Assembly (NCBI RefSeq): GCF_012396125.1
Contig: NZ_JAAXOX010000007.1
Span: forward strand, 62,001-126,000
Source: Cellulomonas denverensis
GTDB taxonomy: Bacteria; Actinomycetota; Actinomycetes; Actinomycetales; Cellulomonadaceae
DNA length: 64,000 nt
Direction: 5' to 3'
Positions 56,494 to 64,000 of this stretch are shown here, in pieces. The position numbers and the translations under genes were made by a program. Within the stretch, counting starts at the first letter, position 1. Each line of letters begins with the position of its first letter. A model generated the notes under the pieces. The model did no database searches. It was not told the origin of the DNA and saw only the letters and a program-made list of their open reading frames with translations.

Positions 56494-57035
56494 CCGCCCC
56501 GGCCGGGCAGCCGCCGCGCCGCGGCCGCCGGGCCGCCCTCACCGCCGTGGGCGTGGTGGCCGGCCTGATCCTCGGGATCGGCGGTGCCTGGGCGTACTGG
56601 ACCGCGACCGGCACCGCCCCCGCGCCACCGGCGCTCACCTCCGGCAGCCTCGACATGACCGTGAACGGCACGCTGGCCGGTCAGGGCGGGACGGTCGCGC
56701 TCGGCACGGCGCTGACGCTGACCGACGCCCGGCCGACGATGGGCGACTCCGCGGCGGTCACGGTCGGCAACACCGGCAGCACGCCGTTCCAGGTGACGGT
56801 CACCCCGAGCGCGCAGGGCACGCTCGCGCCGTACCTGGTGTCCACCGTGGCCTACGGCGGGACGGTCTCGGGCTCGGGGTGCACCGGCGGGAGCGCCACC
56901 CCGGCCGTCATCGAGCCCGGCGGCATGCTCAGCGTCTGCGTGGCCGTGACCGTCGACGCCTCCGCGCCGGCCTCGGCCCAGGGCACCACCGGGTCGGTGG
57001 CGCTGTCCGTCGTCGCCACGCAGGTGACGCCGTGA
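56490..57035 (+). CDS. SipW-class signal peptide exported protein 2
   Basis: This is a 181-residue protein. A twin-basic start (PPRRGRRAA) precedes a hydrophobic helix ending GIGGAWAYWTATG, then LTSGSLDMTVNG, the same layout as the first protein of the operon. The mature region is small-residue-rich beta sequence with a pair of Cys. GTG at 56490 overlaps the previous stop, and the stop overlaps the next start. Confidence 0.82.
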   Translation: MTAPAGQPPRRGRRAALTAVGVVAGLILGIGGAWAYWTATGTAPAPPALTSGSLDMTVNGTLAGQGGTVALGTALTLTDARPTMGDSAAVTVGNTGSTPFQVTVTPSAQGTLAPYLVSTVAYGGTVSGSGCTGGSATPAVIEPGGMLSVCVAVTVDASAPASAQGTTGSVALSVVATQVTP

Positions 57036-57565
57036 ACCGCCGACCGCCCCGCCACCGTGGCCGTCCCGTGCTCGCCGGGCTGCTGGCCGGGCTGCTGGCC
57101 GGGGTGGTGGCCGGGTTCCTCGCCGCCACCGGGGTGGTCACCGGGGCGCCCGCGAACGGGTACTGGCAGGACCAGGCCACGGTCACCAGCGGCACCTTCA
57201 CCACCTGGGTGGTCACGGATGTCGCCTGTCCGAATCCGGCCTGGGGGTCGGGGCACCGGCTGAGCTGGACCGCGCCGGCGGGGTCCAGCTCGGTCGCGAC
57301 GCTGACCGTCTCACCCAGCCCCAGCGGTTTCACGTCCTGGGCCTCGACGTTCCGGGTCGGCACCCCCGACACCGACGGATCGCCCGCCGAGTGGGGCATC
57401 ACCACGTCGAACCTGTTCGAGACCACCCAGTTCGACGGCACCTGGACCCTGGTCGTGACGCCCCCGGCGCCCACCGGTGGCTGGACCGCGACCCGCACCG
57501 GCACCTGGACGCTGCACTACACCAGTGGTACCAGCGGAACGAACACCTGCACGGTCAACCCGTGA
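57032..57565 (+). CDS. SipW-like exported protein 3
   Basis: This is a 177-residue protein. A basic start and a Leu/Ala/Gly-rich helix are followed by GYWQDQATVTSGTF, a diverged version of the AYWTD...SGSL pattern. The mature part contains Trp-rich, Ser/Thr-rich beta strands resembling a fibronectin-like fold, with two Cys. It is the last gene of the operon; the convergent ABC transporter gene ends 9 nt away. Recognition by the S26B peptidase is inferred from the motif and position. Confidence 0.75.
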   Translation: MNRRPPRHRGRPVLAGLLAGLLAGVVAGFLAATGVVTGAPANGYWQDQATVTSGTFTTWVVTDVACPNPAWGSGHRLSWTAPAGSSSVATLTVSPSPSGFTSWASTFRVGTPDTDGSPAEWGITTSNLFETTQFDGTWTLVVTPPAPTGGWTATRTGTWTLHYTSGTSGTNTCTVNP

Positions 57566-57574
57566 GCCGGCCGG

Positions 57575-59308
57575 TCACTCGCGCTGCCAGGACTCCCAGA
57601 GCGCTGCGTAGTCGCCGCCCGCGGCGACCAGGTCGTCGTGCGGGCCGATCTCGGTGATCCGGCCGCCGTCGACCACGGCCACCCGGTCCGCGTCGTGCGC
57701 GGTGTGCAGGCGGTGGGCGATCGCCACCACGGTGCGGCCGGCCAGCACGGAGGACAGCGAGCGTTCCAGGTGCCGGGCGGCCCGCGGGTCGATCAGCGAG
57801 GTCGCCTCGTCCAGCACCAGGGTGTGCGGGTCGAGCAGCACCAGCCGGGCCAGCGCGATCTGCTGTGCCTGCGCCGGGGTCAGCGCCACCCCGCCGGAGC
57901 CGACGCCGGTGGCCAGACCCTCGGGCAGTGCCTGCACCCAGTCCCAGGCGTCCACCGCCCGCAGCGCGCGTTCCAGGGCGGCGTCGTCCGCCTCCGGGTC
58001 GGCCAGCCGCAGGTTGTCCGCCAGCGGGCCGACGAACACGTGGTGCTCCTGGGTGACCAGGGCGACGTGCCCGCGCAGCTCGTCCAGCGGCAGGTCGACC
58101 AGCGGCACGTCGCCGACGGTGACGCTGCCGCCGGTGGGCGGGTGGATGCCGGCCAGCATCCGGCCGAGGGTGGACTTGCCGGCGCCGGACGGTCCGACCA
58201 CGGCCAGGCGTTCGCCGTCGGTCAGGTCCAGGTCGACGCCGTGCAGCACGTCGTGGCCCGGGCGGTAGGCGTAGCGCACGGCCTGGGCCCGGACGTGCTC
58301 GTCGTCGGGCCGGTCGGTGCCCTCCTCGCGGTCCGGCCGGACGTCGGCCACCCCGATGATCCGGGCCAGCGAGGTCGCGCCGACCTGGATCTCGTCCAGC
58401 CAGAAGATCAGCTCGCCGATCGGGTTGATCACCTGGATCGCGTACAGCGCGACGGTGGTGACCGCTCCCACGGTGGCGTGGCCGGTGGAGATCAGGAAAG
58501 CGCCCCAGATCAGCACGGTCACGACCGGCAGGACGAACGAGGTGTCGACCCCGGGGAACAGCACCGAGCGCAGATTGAGGGTGGCCGACTCGGCCTGGAA
58601 GGCCTCGCGCAGGTCGGCGTCCAGCCGCCGGCGCCGCCGGGCACCCAGGCTGAGCGCGTCGACGGTGCGGGCGCCCTCCACCGACTCGGTGAGCGTGCCG
58701 TTGATGGTGGCGTAGGCGGCGGACTCGCGCAGGTAGGCCTTGGTGGCCCGGCGCAGGTACCACCGGGAGATCCCGATCAGCAGCGGCGCACCGGTGAACA
58801 GCCCGAGCGCCACCAGCGGGCTGGTCAGGATCGCGGCGACCACGGTCAGCAGGGTGGTCGCGGTGGTGACCAGCACCCGGGGCACGCCGAACCGCACGGT
58901 GTACTGCACCCGGTCGATGTCGGTGGTGGTGCGAGCGACCAGGTCACCGGTGCCGGCCCGCTCCACGGTGGACAGCGGCAGCCGGGTGACGGTGGCGATG
59001 AACTGCTCGCGCAGATCGGCGAACACCGTCTCGCCGAGCACCATCGCCGCGCGCTGGGCGTAGCGGATCAGCACGGTCTGGGCGAGCACCGCGATCACCA
59101 GCACCAGGATCGTGCGATCGGCGGTGGCGGTGGTGGTGCCGGCCTGCACCGCGTCCACCAGCCGGCCGAGCAGCCACGGACCGGCCAGCCCGGCGGTGGC
59201 CGCCAGCACGTGCAGCGTGACCACCCAGGACAGCGAACGGCGGTGGCGGCGCAGCAGCTCGGCGGTGTGGCGGCGCAGCGTGGGGCCGTCAGCGACCGGC
59301 AGTCGCAT
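57575..59308 (-). CDS. ABC exporter half-transporter B (complete Walker motifs, degenerate signature)
   Basis: This is a 577-residue half-transporter with six transmembrane helices (about 25-300) and a nucleotide-binding domain. Walker A GPSGAGKST (372-380), the Q-loop, Walker B VLDEAT (498-503) and H-loop His532 are intact. The signature motif is LTPAQ (476-480) instead of LSGGQ. The gene starts 20 nt inside the upstream ABC gene, so the two are translated together and surely form a heterodimer. The substrate is unknown. Confidence 0.92.
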   Translation of the reverse strand: MRLPVADGPTLRRHTAELLRRHRRSLSWVVTLHVLAATAGLAGPWLLGRLVDAVQAGTTTATADRTILVLVIAVLAQTVLIRYAQRAAMVLGETVFADLREQFIATVTRLPLSTVERAGTGDLVARTTTDIDRVQYTVRFGVPRVLVTTATTLLTVVAAILTSPLVALGLFTGAPLLIGISRWYLRRATKAYLRESAAYATINGTLTESVEGARTVDALSLGARRRRRLDADLREAFQAESATLNLRSVLFPGVDTSFVLPVVTVLIWGAFLISTGHATVGAVTTVALYAIQVINPIGELIFWLDEIQVGATSLARIIGVADVRPDREEGTDRPDDEHVRAQAVRYAYRPGHDVLHGVDLDLTDGERLAVVGPSGAGKSTLGRMLAGIHPPTGGSVTVGDVPLVDLPLDELRGHVALVTQEHHVFVGPLADNLRLADPEADDAALERALRAVDAWDWVQALPEGLATGVGSGGVALTPAQAQQIALARLVLLDPHTLVLDEATSLIDPRAARHLERSLSSVLAGRTVVAIAHRLHTAHDADRVAVVDGGRITEIGPHDDLVAAGGDYAALWESWQRE

Positions 59309-61070
59309 GGCGGGTCACCTCCTCGGTGGACTCGTCGTCGTCGGAACGGGAGACCACGCGGCGGTAGGCGGCGTGGCCGGACATCAGGGTGCGGTGCGGG
59401 CCGGTGGCGGTGACCCGGCCGTCCTCGATCAGGGCGACCTCGTCCACCGCGTCCAGCACCAGCGGGCTGGCGGAGACGATCACGGTGGTGCGCCCGCGCC
59501 GGTGCTCGGCCAGGCGCTGGGCTATCCGGGCCTCGGTGTGTGCGTCCACCGCGCTGGTCGGCTCGATCAGGATCAGCACCTCGGCGTCGGTGAGCAGCGC
59601 CCGGGCCAGGGCGACCCGCTGGCGCTGACCGCCGGACAGCGACCGGCCCTTCTCCTCCACCTCGCCGTCCAGCCCGCCGGGCACCGAGTCGAGCACGTCC
59701 CCGGCGTCGGCTACCCGCAGCGCGGTGAGCAGGTCCTCGCGCCCGGCGCCGCCGCGCACGTCCAGCTCGTCGATCAGGGTGCCGGTGAACAGGTGCGGGG
59801 TGGACTCGGCGACCACGATCCGGCCGCGGACCTCGGTCAGCCCGAGTTCGCGCAGCATGGTGCGGCCCCACGTCACCTCGGACAGGGCGGGGTCGTCGCC
59901 GGCGGACCGGGCGGGGGCGTGCCGGCCCAGCCGCAGTGCGATCCGCGCGGTGTCGTCCGGGTCGGCGCCGACCACGGCCAGCAGCCGCCCGGGGCGGACC
60001 ACCAGGCCGGAGCGCTGGTCGACCAGCTCCTGGTCGCCCGCGGGGGAGGGCGCGAGCACGGCCGGGTCGTCGTGGCCGGCCACCGGCACCCGCAGCACGT
60101 TCAGGATCTTGCGGGCACCGACCAGCGCGCGGGTGATCACCCGGATCGCCTCGCTGGCGGTCCACAGCGGCTGGGTCAGGAAGGCCGCGAAGCCGTAGAA
60201 CGACACCAGCTGGCCGGGGGTGATCTCCCCGGCGATCGCCAGCCGGGCGCCCGACCAGACCACCACGGCCAGGAACAGCCCGGGCAGCAGGGTCTGCAGC
60301 GCGTCCAGGAACGACTGGGTCTGCGCCACGGCGACCCCGGTGCCGCGCACCTTCTGCGACTGCTCGCGGTAGCGCGCGCTGAACACCTCCTCGCCGCCGA
60401 TGCCGCGCAGGATCCGCAGCCCGGAGACGGTGTCGGCGCCCAGGGTGGTCAGCCGGCCGGTCGCCTCACGCTGGGCGGCCTGGCGGCGTTGCAACGGCGG
60501 GACCAGCAGGGAGAGCACCGCCACCACCACCGGCAGCCCGAGCAGCACCAGCAGCCCCAGCGGGGTGGAGATGGTCAGCAGCACGACGCCGAGGGTGAGG
60601 TAGGCGACGATCCCGCCGATCAGCCGCGGCAGGATGTGGAAGACCTCGCCCATCCGCAGCGCGTCGGAGGCCACCGTGGCGACCACCTCGCCGGTGGGCA
60701 GCGTCTCGGTGACCGCGTCGCCGGTCCGGGTGACGTGGTGGCCGATCTGCTGCGAGGAGCCGAGGGCGGCGCGCAGCCAGTTCTCCACGTCCAGCCGGTG
60801 GCCCCACACGTTCGTGCCGACCTGGGTCATCCCCAGGGCGAACAGCAGCAGGCATCCGCTCCACAGGCCGGAGCTCAGCCCGTGGGTGAGACCGTCGTCG
60901 ACGACGATGCCCAGGGCCAGCGGCTGCATGGCGGCGGCGACGTTGCCGATGATCGCCATCACGGTGGCGCCGAGCAGCACGCCGAGCTGGCGGCGGCTCA
61001 GCCATCGCAGGTAGGCCCACGGTCCGGTGAGCGGCGGGTGCCCGGGTTCGGGCTCAGGAAGGGGACGCAC
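59289..61070 (-). CDS. ABC exporter half-transporter A (degenerate ATP site, intact signature)
   Basis: This is a 593-residue partner. The transmembrane domain (about 28-320) is followed by a nucleotide-binding domain in which the Walker A position reads GADPDDTAR (368-376). The Walker B Asp is Ile502 and the H-loop His is missing. The signature LSGGQ (478-482) is intact. I start at GTG 61070, with TAGCGT 8 nt upstream; longer frames overlap the divergent promoter region. The motif losses complement those of the downstream half-transporter, leaving exactly one consensus ATP site. Confidence 0.9.
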   Translation of the reverse strand: MRPLPEPEPGHPPLTGPWAYLRWLSRRQLGVLLGATVMAIIGNVAAAMQPLALGIVVDDGLTHGLSSGLWSGCLLLFALGMTQVGTNVWGHRLDVENWLRAALGSSQQIGHHVTRTGDAVTETLPTGEVVATVASDALRMGEVFHILPRLIGGIVAYLTLGVVLLTISTPLGLLVLLGLPVVVAVLSLLVPPLQRRQAAQREATGRLTTLGADTVSGLRILRGIGGEEVFSARYREQSQKVRGTGVAVAQTQSFLDALQTLLPGLFLAVVVWSGARLAIAGEITPGQLVSFYGFAAFLTQPLWTASEAIRVITRALVGARKILNVLRVPVAGHDDPAVLAPSPAGDQELVDQRSGLVVRPGRLLAVVGADPDDTARIALRLGRHAPARSAGDDPALSEVTWGRTMLRELGLTEVRGRIVVAESTPHLFTGTLIDELDVRGGAGREDLLTALRVADAGDVLDSVPGGLDGEVEEKGRSLSGGQRQRVALARALLTDAEVLILIEPTSAVDAHTEARIAQRLAEHRRGRTTVIVSASPLVLDAVDEVALIEDGRVTATGPHRTLMSGHAAYRRVVSRSDDDESTEEVTRHATAGR

Positions 61071-61182
61071 GATCGAGAACGCTACGGGTGAGAACCGACA
61101 CACAGGAACGTGATTTCGATCCGTGGATCGCGCCGGTGGGGGAGAATCGGCGCCAGCCATCATCCGCATCGAGAGGACCACC

Positions 61183-61631
61183 ATGTCGCAGACCCCGGCG
61201 GCTGCCCAGGGCCCCGCAGACCCTGCAGTCCCCGCCGACCCTGCCGCCCGTGCCGTCGCCGTCGCCCGCGCCCGGCTGACCCGCTACCGCGTGATGGCGT
61301 GGATCACCGGGACCATGCTGCTGGTGCTCTGCCTGGAGATGCTGCTCAAGTACGTCTTCCACGCCGGTGGCCTGGACGCCGCCGGGCACCCGGAGCCGGT
61401 GCTGGGCACCTGGGTCGCGATCGTGCACGGCTGGATCTACGTGCTCTACCTGGTCACCGTCGCCCAGCTCTGGTCCGCGATGCGCTGGACCGCCGGCCGG
61501 CTGATCACGATGGCGCTGGCCGGTGTGGTGCCGGTGATGTCCTTCGTGCTGGAGCGCCGGGTGCACGCGGACGCGCTGGCCAGGATCCGGCGGGTGGAGG
61601 CGCAGTCCTCCGCGGCCACTACCCTGGACGG

Positions 61632-61635
<4 letters not shown>
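61183..61635 (+). CDS. DUF3817 membrane protein
   Basis: This is a 150-residue protein with an Ala/Pro-rich N-terminus and three hydrophobic segments (about 40-60, 80-100 and 108-128), ending [18 protein letters not shown]. The [16 protein letters not shown] segment matches DUF3817, found just upstream of guaA in many actinobacteria. GAGAGG (61171-61176) precedes the ATG. The stop overlaps the guaA start (GTGA). Confidence 0.88.
61620..61625 (+). promoter_or_regulatory. Internal -10 element for guaA
   Basis: TACCCT lies inside the end of the DUF3817 gene, 6 nt before the guaA GTG. guaA may therefore also be expressed from its own leaderless transcript. Confidence 0.5.
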
Positions 61636-63223
<1,588 letters not shown>

Positions 63224-63232
63224 TGACCCGCC

Positions 63233-63265
63233 ACGGCCCGGCACCCCTCGCGGGTGCCGGGCCGT
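63233..63265. terminator. Bidirectional terminator between guaA and aroD
   Basis: ACGGCCCGGCACCC and GGGTGCCGGGCCGT form a perfect 14-bp stem around CTCGC, between two convergent genes. Confidence 0.9.
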
Positions 63266-63279
63266 CGTGTGTGTGCAGC

Positions 63280-64000
63280 TCAGTCCTGGTGCACCAGCGC
63301 CAGGGTCCGGCGCAGCGCGTCCACCTCGACCTGGCCGGGGGCGGAGGCCGCTCCCACGGTGCCGAAGGTCGCCGCGGAGCCGAAGACGCCACCGGCGAGC
63401 CGGGACACCACGCCGGTGCCGGCCATCGCCATCGTGATCAGCGGCTGGTCGACCCGGCGGCGGACCGCGAGGGTGGCGGACAGCAGGGTCAGCACGTCCT
63501 CCGGCGACCGCGGCATGACGGCGATCTTGAGCACGTCGGCGCCCTGCTCGGCCATCGCCAGCAACCGCCGCTCGATCTCCTCCCGGTCCGGGGTGCCGTC
63601 GAAGTCGTGGTTCGAGGCGACCACCGGGACACCGGCGTCGTGGGCGGCGGCGATCACCCGCGCCGCGGTGGCGTGCCGGAGTTCCACGTCCACCAGGTCG
63701 GCGATCCCGGCCTCCAGCAGTGCCCGGTAGACCACCAGGTACTCCTCGCCGGGCATCGGCAGCTCGCCGCCCTCGGCCCCGGTGCGGATGGTGGCCAGCA
63801 GCGGCAACCCGTCCAGCGCGGCGACCAGGGCCCGGCCGGCCTCGACCACGGCCGCCAGGTCGGAGCCGCCGGCCAGCAGGTGGTCCACCCGCCACTCGAC
63901 CAGGTCGGGCCGGGCGGCGACCACCGGGGCGGCCTGGGCGACCAGTTCGGCGGGGGTGCGGGCGGTCAGCGGCACGATCACCGCGGGGGTGCCGGTGCCG
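63280..64000 (-). CDS. aroD: Type I 3-dehydroquinate dehydratase (5' end outside window)
   Basis: This enzyme dehydrates 3-dehydroquinate in the shikimate pathway. Type I residues are all visible: Glu in VEWRVDHL, His in SNHDFDGTP, the Schiff-base Lys in VLKIAVMPRS and the C-terminal loop GAASAPGQVEVD. The frame stays open to the window edge (GTGTPAVIVPLTART). The family carries about 15-20 more N-terminal residues there, so the gene is probably truncated by the window; a GTG at 63981 is a weaker alternative. Most actinobacteria use type II AroQ, so this may be a second enzyme. Confidence 0.9.
   Translation of the reverse strand, partial: GTGTPAVIVPLTARTPAELVAQAAPVVAARPDLVEWRVDHLLAGGSDLAAVVEAGRALVAALDGLPLLATIRTGAEGGELPMPGEEYLVVYRALLEAGIADLVDVELRHATAARVIAAAHDAGVPVVASNHDFDGTPDREEIERRLLAMAEQGADVLKIAVMPRSPEDVLTLLSATLAVRRRVDQPLITMAMAGTGVVSRLAGGVFGSAATFGTVGAASAPGQVEVDALRRTLALVHQD

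Overview
The window is about 64 kb of very GC-rich chromosomal DNA, gene-dense, with many GTG starts and 1-4 nt gene overlaps. It carries Actinobacteria hallmarks: a WhiB-family regulator, CIRCE elements upstream of groES, GuaB3, DUF5709 and DUF3817 proteins, a t6A gene cluster, and SipW-class exported proteins. The gene content and the phosphoketolase-Pta-AckA cluster suggest a Micrococcales member, perhaps Cellulomonadaceae. That placement is inference, since no rRNA is present. I found no tRNA, rRNA, CRISPR array, prophage or conventional insertion sequence.

Layout. 0.1-6.3 kb is the end of the large ribosomal cluster (secY-adk-map-infA-rpmJ-rpsM-rpsK-rpoA-rplQ, with no rpsD between rpsK and rpoA). 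6.3-12.2 kb continues the conserved rplQ-truA-rplM-rpsI order, but other genes are inserted (an alpha/beta hydrolase, a ROK/polyphosphate-glucokinase-like kinase, a DUF5709 protein, an ABC-F ATPase). 12.3-19.3 kb holds cell-wall precursor and housekeeping genes (glmM, def, DedA, a lipoprotein, coaA, glmS, acpS). 19.3-20.7 kb is the most anomalous stretch: a DUF559 nuclease-like gene lies between two 63-nt palindromic elements with identical 21-nt arms, followed by a G-rich repetitive block. 20.7-30 kb holds rsgA, an LLM-class oxidoreductase, a bifunctional NAD(P)HX repair enzyme, a kinase, alr and the t6A genes tsaE-tsaB-rimI with tsaD. 29.9-33.1 kb has a PadR/membrane-protein pair with a probable autoregulatory operator, a GCS2-type ligase and a methyltransferase.

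33.1-42.1 kb is a stress, development and purine region. It has groES under tandem CIRCE boxes without an adjacent groEL, a WhiB3/WhiD-like gene, a MerR-type regulator, a BldM-like response regulator, guaB, an XRE-MurA fusion, a DEDDh exonuclease, a DJ-1/PfpI protein and guaB3. 42.1-53.3 kb is central metabolism and signalling: PTS enzyme I, an aldehyde dehydrogenase, a TPR-GGEEF diguanylate cyclase, and the acetyl-phosphate pathway genes xfp, pta and ackA on one strand. 53.6-57.6 kb holds a SURF1 gene and a five-gene operon whose neighbours all overlap by 4 nt. This operon encodes three proteins with SipW-class or SipW-like N-termini, an S26B signal peptidase and a membrane-anchored partner. 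57.6-64 kb holds a heterodimeric ABC exporter whose two ATPase domains have complementary defects, then DUF3817, guaA and a truncated type I aroD.

Regulation. At least fifteen genes have a -10-like hexamer 6-7 nt before the start codon, implying leaderless mRNAs. Clear promoters with both boxes precede rplM, padR, groES, whiB, the MerR-type gene and the SipW operon. Strong bidirectional hairpins separate several convergent pairs, while three other convergent pairs overlap at their 3' ends.
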